A DNA stretch of 60,859 bases from Geobacter sp. (GTDB lineage: Bacteria > Desulfobacterota > Desulfuromonadia > Geobacterales > Geobacteraceae): positions 1-60,859 of the forward strand of contig DNJC01000096.1 of the NCBI GenBank assembly GCA_003490025.1, given 5' to 3'. Every line of letters starts with the position of its first letter. Positions within the stretch are counted from its first letter, which is position 1. Below the pieces are notes generated by a model. That model saw nothing but the letters and a program-made list of their open reading frames with translations, ran no database searches and had not been told where the DNA came from. Positions 9,115-17,511 of the stretch are shown here, piece after piece. The translations under genes were made by a program, and so were the position numbers.

Positions 9115-10143
9115 CTAAAAGGTGTTTAACCGCCTAATGAAGGCTATCAGCAGGCCGTAGTGCTGGTGATCGAACTGGAGGGCGATCCTCGGCAATTCAA
9201 GGAGATCCGGCTCGTCCGCTTCCTCGGGTCGCGCGCTAATGAGTTCGATCCGGCTCCCGGGAAGACGGAGTTCGGGGAACTCGTTCTCCAGCATTTCGAT
9301 CTGGTCCGGCGTAATTATCTTGGTCAGCCTGATGATCAGATGGCCGTTCACGAACCTAATAGAATGATAGTTGGTATAGAACTCTTCTATTACCTGGACC
9401 GCCTCTTCAAAACTCTTGGTTATGGTGAAGAGGGAGAAGTCCTCCGCCGAGATGAATCCCATAACCAGGAGTCTTTCCTTGACGAATCTGAACCAGTGCT
9501 CCCAGTACCCTTCCTCGTCGTCGACGAGAACCAGCGGTTTGGGGGAGGTCTTGCCCGTCTGGATCAGGGTGAACACCTCCATCGCCTCGTCCAGCGTCCC
9601 GAAACCGCCGGGGAAGACGGCGATGGCGTCGGCCTCCTTGACGAAGGCGACCTTCCTGTTGAAGAAGTACTTGTAGGTGATGAGGCGCGGGTTCTTGAGC
9701 ATGACCGGGTTCGCGCTCTGCTCGAAGGGGAGCTTGATGTTGGCGGCGAAGGATGCCTCGGAGCCTGCCCCCTCGTTTCCCGCCTGCATGATGCCGCCGC
9801 CGCCGCCGGTGATGATCATGTACCCCTTGTCAGCCAGGAGCCTGCTGAAGCTGACGCACTTCTTGTACATCGGTTCCTCGGGGAGCGTGCGGGCGGAGCC
9901 GAAGATGGTCACCTTCTTCTTGTGGCGGTAGGGAGCGAAGATCTTCGTGGTGTAGCGCATTTCCTTCATCGTGTTGCTGAGCAGCTTCAGGTCTGCCAGG
10001 TAGCTCGTGTCCTGCCCCGCCTTGAGCGCGGAGAGTATCATGTCGCGCGCCAGTTCCGGGTGGTGCACGCCCCCCGCCTTATCCATCAGTTCGTCTATCA
10101 AGTTGTCTATTTCGCCGTTGGTTCTGGTAAAGCGCAGTTGCAT
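9115..10143 (-). CDS. LOG-family protein (lysine-decarboxylase-like Rossmann fold)
   Basis: A 342-residue cytoplasmic protein with the LOG signature PGGFGTLDEA near residue 178, a Rossmann opening VTIFGSART and the family segment ITGGGGGIMQAGNEGA. LOG enzymes are phosphoribohydrolases on nucleotide monophosphates, including cytokinin activation; older databases call them lysine decarboxylases. This member has about 95 extra N-terminal and 80 extra C-terminal residues beyond the core, so its substrate may differ. The ATG at 10143 is preferred over the upstream GTG at 10152 because AGGGGAG is correctly spaced only for the ATG. A promoter lies at 10176-10203. It is transcribed divergently from leuC. 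Confidence 0.88.
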   Translation of the reverse strand: MQLRFTRTNGEIDNLIDELMDKAGGVHHPELARDMILSALKAGQDTSYLADLKLLSNTMKEMRYTTKIFAPYRHKKKVTIFGSARTLPEEPMYKKCVSFSRLLADKGYMIITGGGGGIMQAGNEGAGSEASFAANIKLPFEQSANPVMLKNPRLITYKYFFNRKVAFVKEADAIAVFPGGFGTLDEAMEVFTLIQTGKTSPKPLVLVDDEEGYWEHWFRFVKERLLVMGFISAEDFSLFTITKSFEEAVQVIEEFYTNYHSIRFVNGHLIIRLTKIITPDQIEMLENEFPELRLPGSRIELISARPEEADEPDLLELPRIALQFDHQHYGLLIAFIRRLNTF

Positions 10144-10175
10144 TGAATACACTCCCCTGTTAGAATGAGGCGGCC

Positions 10176-10203
10176 ATTATAGCATGGCAAAAGCCGTAGG
10201 CAA
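10176..10203 (-). promoter_or_regulatory. Candidate promoter of the LOG-family gene
   Basis: On the minus strand TTGCCT (10198-10203), a 16-base spacer and a perfect TATAAT (10176-10181) lie 33 bases upstream of the start codon. Confidence 0.6.
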
Positions 10204-10305
10204 ATGTTTAATAACATTGAACAAATATTAGTTTGATTTGTTGCTGTTATTTTATTATTGTGACGGCAAGAAAAATTCATTCCATCTGAAAGAGGAAGCA
10301 AATTT

Positions 10306-11589
10306 ATGGGTATGACTACCGCTCAAAAGATATTTGCGGCCCATCTCGTCGATGAGCCTTTTGCAGGAACCAAGGTGCTTGGCATAGACGTGGTCATGTG
10401 CCACGAGATCACCACCCCGATTGCCATTGCGGACCTGATGGCGCGCGGCAAGGACAGGGTCTTCGACACGACCAAGATCAAGGCGGTCATCGACCACGTG
10501 ACCCCGAGCAAGGACTCCAAGACCGCCACCCAGGCGAAGATACTCAGGGACTGGGCACGGCGCCACGAGATCAAGGACTTCTTCGACATCGGCGCCAACG
10601 GCGTCTGTCACGCCATCTTCCCGGAGAAGGGGTTCATCAGGCCGGGCAACACGGTGATCATGGGCGACTCCCACACCTGCACACACGGCGCCTTCGGCGC
10701 CTTCGCCGCCGGCGTCGGCACCACCGACCTCGAAGTCGGCATCCTGAAAGGGGTCTGTGCCTTCCGCGAGCCCAAGACCATCAGGGTAAACCTGAACGGC
10801 TCCCTCCCCAAAGGGGTCTACGCGAAGGACGCCATCCTGCGCGTCATCGGCGAACTCGGCGTGAACGGCGCCACCGACCGCGTCATCGAGTTCGGCGGAC
10901 CGGTCGTGGCGGCGATGACCATGGAATCAAGGATGACCCTTTGCAACATGGCCATCGAAGCGGGTGGCACCTCCGGCATATGCATGCCCGACCAGGTCAC
11001 CGTCGACTACCTCTGGCCCTTCATCTCCGACAGCTTCGCTTCCAAGGTCGAGGCGCTCGCGTCCTACGGCAGGTGGTGCTCCGACGCGGACGCCGAGTAC
11101 GAGAAGGTGATCGACCTCGACCTCTCCGACCTCACCCCGCTCTGCACCTTCGGTTACAAGCCGGACCAGGTGAAGAGCGTAACCGAAATGGCGGGGACCC
11201 CGGTGGACCAGGTTTACCTCGGTTCCTGCACCAACGGCCGCCTCGAGGACCTCAGGGTGGCAGCCGCCATCCTCAAGGGAAAGAAGATAGCACCTACGGT
11301 GCGCGCCATACTCTCGCCGGCGACTCCCAAGATCTACAAGGAAGCGGTCGACGAGGGGCTGATCCAGATCTTCATGGAGGCGGGCTTCTGCGTCACCAAC
11401 CCGACCTGCGGCGCCTGCCTCGGCATGAGCAACGGCGTCCTGGCCGAAGGCGAGGTCTGCGCCTCCACCACGAACCGCAACTTCATGGGGCGCATGGGCA
11501 AGGGGGGGATGGTGCACCTGCTGTCGCCGGCTACCGCCGCCGCCTCCGCCATCGAGGGGAAACTCGCCGATCCGCGCAAGTACCTTTAA
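10306..11589 (+). CDS. leuC: 3-isopropylmalate dehydratase large subunit
   Basis: Aconitase-family subunit that isomerises 2-isopropylmalate to 3-isopropylmalate with LeuD. The 427-residue length and spacing fit the shorter LeuC2/HacA-type subclass. The three 4Fe-4S ligands are visible: Cys308 in GSCTNGR, and Cys368 and Cys371 in NPTCGACLGM. The early MGDSHTCTHGAFGAFAAGVG segment is also family-typical. The ATG at 10306 follows AGAGGAAG. leuD lies 94 bases downstream, separated by a heptamer array, so the two are presumably one transcript. leuB, which often follows, is absent from this locus. Confidence 0.96.
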   Translation: MGMTTAQKIFAAHLVDEPFAGTKVLGIDVVMCHEITTPIAIADLMARGKDRVFDTTKIKAVIDHVTPSKDSKTATQAKILRDWARRHEIKDFFDIGANGVCHAIFPEKGFIRPGNTVIMGDSHTCTHGAFGAFAAGVGTTDLEVGILKGVCAFREPKTIRVNLNGSLPKGVYAKDAILRVIGELGVNGATDRVIEFGGPVVAAMTMESRMTLCNMAIEAGGTSGICMPDQVTVDYLWPFISDSFASKVEALASYGRWCSDADAEYEKVIDLDLSDLTPLCTFGYKPDQVKSVTEMAGTPVDQVYLGSCTNGRLEDLRVAAAILKGKKIAPTVRAILSPATPKIYKEAVDEGLIQIFMEAGFCVTNPTCGACLGMSNGVLAEGEVCASTTNRNFMGRMGKGGMVHLLSPATAAASAIEGKLADPRKYL

Positions 11590-11592
11590 CCC

Positions 11593-11620
11593 AATTGACA
11601 ATTGACGATGGACAATTGAC
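11593..11620 (+). repeat. Array of four 7-bp units (AATTGAC), copy C
   Basis: Four contiguous heptamers between leuC and leuD: AATTGAC, AATTGAC, GATGGAC, AATTGAC. The plan is the same as copies A and B near ilvN, again with a deviating third unit. Confidence 0.85.
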
Positions 11621-11683
11621 AACGGTGAGGCGGATCTTCCGTGCGTCACACATTCTGACTTTGAACCTGAACAGGAGACGGAT

Positions 11684-12211
11684 ATGAAAAAATTTGGCGG
11701 CCCGGCCCTTTTCCTGGACCGTAGCGACATAAACACCGACGAGATCATCCCGGCCAAGTACCTGACCGAGATCACCAAGCAAGACCTCAAGCCGTACCTC
11801 CTCGAGGACCTCAAACTCCCCGGCTTCGACCCCAAATCGGAGAAGACCACCGGCGCAGGCGTGACGGTATCCCGCGCCAACTTCGGCTGCGGCTCCTCCC
11901 GCGAGCACGCCCCCTGGGTCTTCGAGGTGAACGGCATCAACGCCGTCATCGCGCAGTCCTTCGCCCGCATCTTCCGCCAGAACATGTTCAACTGCGGCAT
12001 GGCCGCCATCGAACTCTCTGCGGAGCAGATCGACCGCCTCTTCAGCTACGCCGACGCCGCCGACGTCAACATCGACATAGACGTCGAGAACGCCAACCTC
12101 ACCATCAAGGGGGGAGGGCGCCAGGAGTCGATGCGGTTCGAGATCTCTCCCTTCGACAAGGCGCTTGTTCTTGCCGGCGGCTGGGTGGATTACGCGGACA
12201 CCAAGTACTAG
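11684..12211 (+). CDS. leuD: 3-isopropylmalate dehydratase small subunit
   Basis: Swivelling-domain partner of LeuC. The 175-residue protein carries the conserved start FLDRSDINTDEIIPAKYL, the NFGCGSSREHAPW motif that recognises the substrate side chain, and the NMFNCGM segment. The length agrees with the LeuD2-type small subunit that accompanies the shorter LeuC class. The ATG at 11684 follows CAGGAGA. A terminator follows at 12243, so the leuCD unit ends here. Regulation is not evident beyond the heptamer array just upstream. Confidence 0.96.
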   Translation: MKKFGGPALFLDRSDINTDEIIPAKYLTEITKQDLKPYLLEDLKLPGFDPKSEKTTGAGVTVSRANFGCGSSREHAPWVFEVNGINAVIAQSFARIFRQNMFNCGMAAIELSAEQIDRLFSYADAADVNIDIDVENANLTIKGGGRQESMRFEISPFDKALVLAGGWVDYADTKY

Positions 12212-12242
12212 CTGCAAAAGGTTCACAAGCAAGTTTAACTGT

Positions 12243-12280
12243 GAGGCAGGAGACCCTTGGTTTCCTGCCTCATTTATTTT
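12243..12280 (+). terminator. Terminator after leuD
   Basis: GAGGCAGGA / TCCTGCCTC stem with an 11-base loop and an ATTTATTTT tail. Confidence 0.85.
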
Positions 12281-12385
12281 GCTCGCAGCCGCTGGACTTC
12301 CCACTATATTTTGATTGACTATGCCTAATTGCTGAAGTTACTATCGGTGCCTGTGTCTTCAACCCACTCTTATTCCCAGAGGTTC

Positions 12386-13840
12386 ATGATTTTTTTGAGG
12401 ACGTCCATAGCTGCGCTGATTGCATTTCTCGCCTTTTGCTCTCAAAGCGGCGCGCAGGAGGCAGGAAAAGGGACCATATTCACGCTCTGGCCGCTCATCG
12501 ACTACCGCGAGAGTCCGGCGGAGGGGTTCAGCAACCTCTCGATCCTCGGCCCGTTGATCAAGTTCCAGAAAAAGGGCGACGATCAGGACACGGCGATCCG
12601 TCCCTTTTTCTACCGGAGCAGCCACGCCAGGGAGCAGGCGACCTCCACCTACTTCCTGTATCCCGTCGCCTACCACGAGAGCACGCCCGAAGCCGAGAAC
12701 TACGAGGTGCTGCAGCTGTTCCGGACCTCGACCTACCGAAAGCCCGAGCGGCAGGAGCGGGAAAAGTCGACCATGCTCTTTCCGTTCTACATCTCCGGCC
12801 ATTCCGAGAAACACGGCGATTACCGCTCGGTCTTCCCGTTCTACGGCGACATCTACGACCGTTTCTGGCGCGACGAGTACCACTTCGTCATGTTCCCCCT
12901 TTACGGCAGCACGGTGAAGAAGGGGACCACGACCCGGCACTACCTGTGGCCCATCTTCTCCAGCACGCAAGGGGAGAAGGAGAGCGGCTTCGACGTGTTC
13001 CCGCTCTACGGCGAGTCCCACAAGGAGGGGGTGTACGAAAAGCGCTTCGTGCTCTGGCCCTTCTACACCTCCGAGACGACCGGGCTTGGCGGCGACAACC
13101 CGACGCAGAAGAGGTTCTTCTTCCCGCTCTACGGCTCGACCGACTCGCGCCAAAAGACCTCGCGTACCTATCTGTGGCCCTTCTTCGGCTACACGGAGGA
13201 TCGGGAAAAGAAGATCGAGGAGGTCGATTACCTCTGGCCCCTGGTCACCAAGGTTCGGGGCGAGAAGAGAAACGCCGACACCTTCCTCCCCTTCTACTCG
13301 CGCGACACCTTCGGCAGCGGGGAGAAGAGGTGGTATCTCTGGCCTTTCTACAAACACGAGGAACTGAAGTCGCCCGACTTCGTCCAGGAGACGGACCGGG
13401 TGCTCTTTTTCCTGTACCGCAGCAACCACGAGAGCTGGCCCAAGGAGGGGAGTCAAAGGAGCAGGACTGCGTTCTGGCCCCTTTTCCTGTACCAGCAGAG
13501 CGCGAAGGGGGTCTCTTCGTTCTCCTTCCCAGCCCCGATCGAGTCAATCATCGACAAGGAAGGGATCGAGAAGAACTGGGCGCCCCTTTGGCGCCTCTAC
13601 CAGCGGCGCTGGGATGAGCAGGGGAACTCGACCTCCACGCTGTTGTGGAACCTGTTCTGGCACGAGCGGCGCGGGGAGGAACTGGCGTACGAGCTGTTCC
13701 CGCTGGTCTCCTACCGGGGGACCGCCCGGGACGCCGAGCTGAAACTTCTGAAGGGGCTGATCAGCCTGAAGAGCAGCGGAGAGGAGCAGGACCTGGCCCT
13801 TTTCTGGCTCCCCTTCGGCCTGAAATGGGGGCATAAGTGA
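12386..13840 (+). CDS. Secreted W/F-P-F/L repeat protein coupled to an Mla-type transporter
   Basis: A 484-residue protein with a signal peptide (MIFLRTSIAALIAFLAFCSQ...) and about 17-19 copies of a short aromatic-proline motif across its length. Examples are LWPLID, MLFPFYISG, VFPFYGD, MFPLYGST, LWPIFSS, VFPLYGES, LWPFYTSE, FFPLYGST, LWPFFGYT and FLPFYSRD. Copies are roughly 18-27 residues apart, as in a solenoid, propeller or antiparallel beta structure. I do not recognise a named family. The ATG at 12386, after AGAGG, was chosen because it begins the signal peptide. The stop overlaps the GTG of mlaE by four bases, so its product is probably made together with the permease and may form a periplasmic or outer-membrane part of the lipid transporter. 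Confidence 0.8.
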   Translation: MIFLRTSIAALIAFLAFCSQSGAQEAGKGTIFTLWPLIDYRESPAEGFSNLSILGPLIKFQKKGDDQDTAIRPFFYRSSHAREQATSTYFLYPVAYHESTPEAENYEVLQLFRTSTYRKPERQEREKSTMLFPFYISGHSEKHGDYRSVFPFYGDIYDRFWRDEYHFVMFPLYGSTVKKGTTTRHYLWPIFSSTQGEKESGFDVFPLYGESHKEGVYEKRFVLWPFYTSETTGLGGDNPTQKRFFFPLYGSTDSRQKTSRTYLWPFFGYTEDREKKIEEVDYLWPLVTKVRGEKRNADTFLPFYSRDTFGSGEKRWYLWPFYKHEELKSPDFVQETDRVLFFLYRSNHESWPKEGSQRSRTAFWPLFLYQQSAKGVSSFSFPAPIESIIDKEGIEKNWAPLWRLYQRRWDEQGNSTSTLLWNLFWHERRGEELAYELFPLVSYRGTARDAELKLLKGLISLKSSGEEQDLALFWLPFGLKWGHK

Positions 13841-14613
13841 CGCAACTCTTTGAACCGTTGGGGAAGAGGATCCTCTTCTTTTACCAGGTGCTGGGCGAGA
13901 TGGTCATCCTGCAGGGAAAGGTCATCTACTTCCTGCGCGAGGCGCCCCGCAACATCCCGAGCATCCTGGCCCAGATGGCGATCATCGGCTGGGAAACGCT
14001 CCCGGTGGCATCGGTCATGGCCTTCTTCGTCGGCATGGTGCTGGCGCTGCAGACCGGTGTCGAGCTGCAGAAGTACGGCGGCCAGAACATCATCGGGGCG
14101 ATCGTCGGGCACTCCATGGTGCGCGAACTCGGGCCGGTCATGACGAGCTTTCTCGTCGCCGGCCGCTGCGGCTCCGCGATGGCGGCCGAACTCGGCGTCA
14201 TGACGGTGTACGAGGAGATCGACGCCTTGAAGACGCTCGACATAGATCCGGTGCGCTACCTGGCCATGCCCCGTTTCATCGCCTGCATCATCTGCGTTCC
14301 CGCCCTGGTCGTCTATTCGGACCTGATCGGGATAGCCGGAGGCGCCCTGATCAGCAACCTGCATCCGCAGATCTTCGTCTCCTACGCCACCTACTACGAC
14401 AGCCTCACGGATGCGCTGAAGATGAAGGAAATCGGGACCGGTCTCACCAAGGCGGTGGTGTTCGGCGCGCTGATAGCTCTCGTCTCCTGCTACGTCGGCT
14501 TCTCTACCTCCGGCGGCGCCAGGGGGATCGGCCAATCCACCACCAGATCCGTGGTCATGTCGTTCATGCTGATCCTGGTGGCGGACTACGTCCTGACCCG
14601 GCTGCTTCTGTAG
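13837..14613 (+). CDS. mlaE: MlaE-family lipid ABC transporter permease
   Basis: Inner-membrane permease of the MlaE/Ttg2B family that moves phospholipids or other lipids between inner and outer membranes together with an MCE protein and an ATPase. The 258 residues contain the family stretches VASVMAFFVGMVLALQ, RELGPVMTSFLVAGRCGSAM and ALKTLDIDPVRYLAMPRFIA, with five or six transmembrane helices. The GTG start overlaps the upstream stop (GTGA). mlaD follows 81 bases later. An MlaF-type ATPase normally neighbours mlaE, but none is encoded between 12.3 and 18.8 kb, so it must be supplied elsewhere. Confidence 0.94.
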   Translation: MTQLFEPLGKRILFFYQVLGEMVILQGKVIYFLREAPRNIPSILAQMAIIGWETLPVASVMAFFVGMVLALQTGVELQKYGGQNIIGAIVGHSMVRELGPVMTSFLVAGRCGSAMAAELGVMTVYEEIDALKTLDIDPVRYLAMPRFIACIICVPALVVYSDLIGIAGGALISNLHPQIFVSYATYYDSLTDALKMKEIGTGLTKAVVFGALIALVSCYVGFSTSGGARGIGQSTTRSVVMSFMLILVADYVLTRLLL

Positions 14614-14694
14614 CCGGATCCGGCAACGGGAGGGGGCTTGGCAACCCCGCCCTTTTATCGCCTTGCCTTTTGTAATTGTGGAGGAAGCAATTTT

Positions 14695-15765
14695 ATGGCT
14701 CTGTCAGTAGAAAGAAAGGTCGGCATGTTCTTCGTGTTCGGTCTCATCGTCCTGGGCGTGCTGCTCGAGGTGGGCGAGAAGTGGAACCCGTTCGAGAAGA
14801 ACGTCCCCTATAAAACCTATCTCACCAGCATCACGGGGCTCAAGGTGGGGGACCAGGTGCGGCTGGCCGGCGTCGACGTCGGCAGGATCACCAGGATCAC
14901 CATCCTGAACGAGAACATCCAGATCGACTTCGAGGTGAAGCCTGGAACCAAGATCAAGACCGACACGGTGGCGGGGTTGCGGCTCACCAACCTCCTGGGA
15001 GGGCAGTTCCTCGGCCTTTCCTTCGGGTCGCCCGACGCGCCGCTTATGCCTCCCGGCGGTGTGGTGAAAGGCAAGGACGTTGCGAACATCGACATCATCG
15101 TGGACGATCTGAGCGACGTGGTGAAGGACGCGAAGGTCTTCGTCCAGAACCTGAACAAGAACCAGGAAGTCGTCTTGAAAAAGGTTTCCAGCATACTGGA
15201 TGAGAACCGCGGCAACCTGAAGGAATCCCTCACCAACATCAACAGCATAACCAGCAAGATGGACCGCGGCGACGGTTCGCTGGCGCTGCTTCTCAACGAC
15301 AAGAAGCTCTTCAACGACGCAACCAGCGCCGTGGAAAGTTTCAAGGTTGTCGCCGGCAAGATCGAGCGGGGAGAGGGGACCCTCGGGAAGTTCGTCAACG
15401 ACGACACCGTCTACCGCGATACCTCCAAGCTCATAGCGGACCTGAAGCTTGGAGCCGCCGATCTCAATTCGGGCATCAAGGACTTCAAGGAGATCACCGC
15501 CAAGATCAACAGCGGCGAGGGGACCCTCGGCAAGCTGGTCAAGGACGAAACTCTCTACAACGAGCTGCGCGACGCCTCGAAGAACGTAAAGGAGATCACC
15601 CAGAAGATCAACTCCGGCCAGGGTACCATCGGCAAGCTGGTCAACGAGGACCAACTGTACCGCGACACGACCGCCACCCTCAAGAAGGCTGAGCGGGCGA
15701 TGGAGGGGCTCGGAGATACCGGCCCCATCTCGGTCCTGGGTTCCATCGTCGGGACGCTCTTCTAG
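14695..15765 (+). CDS. mlaD: MlaD-family MCE-domain lipid-binding protein
   Basis: Periplasmic substrate-binding component anchored by one N-terminal helix (about residues 7-24, VGMFFVFGLIVLGVLLEVG). An MCE domain follows (about residues 35-115, with GLKVGDQVRLAGVDVGRI and LRLTNLLGGQFLGLSFG). The C-terminal part is helical and holds four related units of the form GxGTLGKLVxDxxLYxD (near residues 200, 225, 272 and 310), predicted to form a long coiled or tunnel-like extension. The ATG at 14695 after GGAGGAAG is preferred over the frame from 14638. At 356 residues it is about twice E. coli MlaD and closer to the longer MCE proteins of delta-proteobacteria. It works with MlaE. Confidence 0.93.
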   Translation: MALSVERKVGMFFVFGLIVLGVLLEVGEKWNPFEKNVPYKTYLTSITGLKVGDQVRLAGVDVGRITRITILNENIQIDFEVKPGTKIKTDTVAGLRLTNLLGGQFLGLSFGSPDAPLMPPGGVVKGKDVANIDIIVDDLSDVVKDAKVFVQNLNKNQEVVLKKVSSILDENRGNLKESLTNINSITSKMDRGDGSLALLLNDKKLFNDATSAVESFKVVAGKIERGEGTLGKFVNDDTVYRDTSKLIADLKLGAADLNSGIKDFKEITAKINSGEGTLGKLVKDETLYNELRDASKNVKEITQKINSGQGTIGKLVNEDQLYRDTTATLKKAERAMEGLGDTGPISVLGSIVGTLF

Positions 15766-15774
15766 CAAGGATCC

Positions 15775-15838
15775 TGTAGGAGCGGCATTTCTGCCGCGAT
15801 TGCCGCAGCTTTATCGCGGCAGGAATGCCGCTCCTACA
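15775..15838 (+). repeat. REP-like 26-bp inverted repeat (TGTAGGAGCGGC family)
   Basis: Arms at 15775-15800 and 15813-15838 are 26 bases with one mismatch, separated by 12 bases. The arm begins TGTAGGAGCGGCATT and ends CCGCGAT. Single or rearranged arms recur at 8569-8622 and 56455-56480. It lies 10 bases after mlaD and could end or protect that transcript, although no T run follows. Confidence 0.9.
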
Positions 15839-15937
15839 CAAGACACGCAGTACCTCGCCTCAGCATTCTCAGCATTTACCCAAATCCCCTTCGCCTCCCT
15901 CTTTTTATCAGGGGAGAGCCTGTGGAGACCTCGCGGC

Positions 15938-16816
15938 ATGACCGACCTCCTTCATATCGCTGCCGGGACCGTCGCCATGCGTCCCTACGTTTTCGCCTTC
16001 TTCGCCTGCTACCTCGTGTCGGCCGTCCTGCACCTGGGGTGGAAGAAGACCCTCTGGTTCACCGTCGCAGGCTACCTGATCGCCTTTGCTTCCGAGTACT
16101 CTTCCATCAACAACGGTTTCCCCTACGGCTGGTACTACTACGTCGACGCCACCCGCGGGCGGGAACTCTGGGTGGCGGGGGTTCCCTTTTTCGACTCCCT
16201 CTCCTACGTCTTTCTTACCTACTGCAGCTACGCGACGGCGCTCCTTGTTCTGGCCCCGGTTAAACGGGTCAGGGGGGACCTGGTCCTGCTGGAAACCGGA
16301 CGCATCAGGCGCTCCTTCTCCGTCCTGCTCCTTGCCTCCATGTTCCAGGTTTTCCTCGACATCATCATCGATCCGGTGGCGCTACAGGGGAGCAGGTGGT
16401 TCCTGGGGAGGATCTACGGCTACCGTGAAGCGGGGATGCACTTCGGCGTTCCCATCTCCAACTACCTGGGGTGGTGCCTGGTGAGCGCGCTGCTGGTCGG
16501 GGCGCTGCAACTCATAGATCGTTTTGCCGCAGGGAAGGAGAAGCCGGCAGGGGCTGCCGCGCCCCCTTACCGCTGCTTTTACGGCCCGTTTTTGTACCTG
16601 TGCGTGGTCGCCTTCAACCTCTTCGTGACCGTTTACATCGGCGAACAGTTCATGGCGCTCAGCGGGTTCTTCATCTATGCGCTGCCTGTGGTGATGGGGA
16701 GCGTGCTGTTTCTCGATAAGGTGGACCGCTACCACAAGGATGAACTGGCCGATCACCTCTCGGAGTTCCCGTGGTCCCCGGCCGCCTCGGGAAACGCGAG
16801 CCGCAGGGCCGGGTAG
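15938..16816 (+). CDS. Carotenoid biosynthesis (CruF/DUF422-like) membrane protein
   Basis: A polytopic membrane protein of 292 residues with about seven hydrophobic helices. It resembles the carotenoid-biosynthesis family PF04240 (CruF, bisanhydrobacterioruberin hydratase relatives). Recognisable parts are the early EYSSINNGFPYGWYYY stretch, the VPFFDSLSYVFL segment and FLDIIIDPVALQGSRW with its acidic pair. The ATG at 15938 was chosen because the family homology starts there and GTGGAGA lies upstream; translation from 15800 would read through the inverted repeat. No other carotenoid gene is nearby, so the substrate is uncertain. Confidence 0.8.
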   Translation: MTDLLHIAAGTVAMRPYVFAFFACYLVSAVLHLGWKKTLWFTVAGYLIAFASEYSSINNGFPYGWYYYVDATRGRELWVAGVPFFDSLSYVFLTYCSYATALLVLAPVKRVRGDLVLLETGRIRRSFSVLLLASMFQVFLDIIIDPVALQGSRWFLGRIYGYREAGMHFGVPISNYLGWCLVSALLVGALQLIDRFAAGKEKPAGAAAPPYRCFYGPFLYLCVVAFNLFVTVYIGEQFMALSGFFIYALPVVMGSVLFLDKVDRYHKDELADHLSEFPWSPAASGNASRRAG

Positions 16817-16934
16817 GGCGGCGCACCCAAATTGATGTGAACTCACCACTATGATTGCGCGGGTCCTGTGTTATTTTTTTGCAGTCCGGAAAAAACGGGG
16901 CAGCGCTGAGGAAAAAATAAACGGAGGCATCCAG

Positions 16935-17408
16935 ATGAAAAAAGTGATCACCATCTTCGCCGTGGCGGCCATTGCAGGTGCAGCCGGCATCGCGTCGGCC
17001 GCCGGAAGCGTTTCCCTTCCCAAGGGATACGAGAAATGGGAGAAGAGCAAGGCCAGGATCAACACGGACAGGAAATCGATCTTTTACGGCATCCATTACC
17101 TCTACCTGGACAAGAAGGCGATGAAGGCGTACAAGTCCGGCGGCGCCTACCCGGACGGGAGCCGCTTCGTGGCGGTGAACTACACCATCAAGGAGGAGGG
17201 GGGCAAGCAGGTCCCGGGGAAGAAGAACATGGTGGTCCTGATGCAAAAGGACAGGAAGGAACAGGCGACCGGCGGTTGGCACTTCGCCGGTTTCACCCCC
17301 GAGGGGAAGCCGTCAGGGCTGGACGGGAAAAAGGACTGCTTCGGGTGCCATGAAAAGGACGCCAAGGAGAGGGACTTCGTCATCTCCAGGTACGCCGACT
17401 TCAAGTGA
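16935..17408 (+). CDS. Cytochrome P460-family periplasmic c-heme protein
   Basis: A 157-residue exported protein with a signal peptide (MKKVITIFAVAAIAGAAGIA...) and one c-type heme site, CFGCH, near the C-terminus. The fold cues are those of cytochrome P460: a mature start LPKGYEKWEKSKA, an internal YPDGSRFVAVNYTIKEE segment and the C-terminal CxxCH. Characterised family members oxidise hydroxylamine or bind NO; many homologues in metal reducers are uncharacterised. The P460 crosslinking lysine cannot be assigned by eye. The ATG at 16935 follows ACGGAGG, so the upstream frame to 16851 is rejected. It appears monocistronic. Confidence 0.85.
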   Translation: MKKVITIFAVAAIAGAAGIASAAGSVSLPKGYEKWEKSKARINTDRKSIFYGIHYLYLDKKAMKAYKSGGAYPDGSRFVAVNYTIKEEGGKQVPGKKNMVVLMQKDRKEQATGGWHFAGFTPEGKPSGLDGKKDCFGCHEKDAKERDFVISRYADFK

Positions 17409-17511
17409 TCCGGTGGCCACCAATTCCCATAACACGGAAGAATCGACCACAACGTGCTATAATGGCTGCCAAGCTTAATCCAAAACGATTCCGCAGTTTT
17501 AAGGAGTTCAA

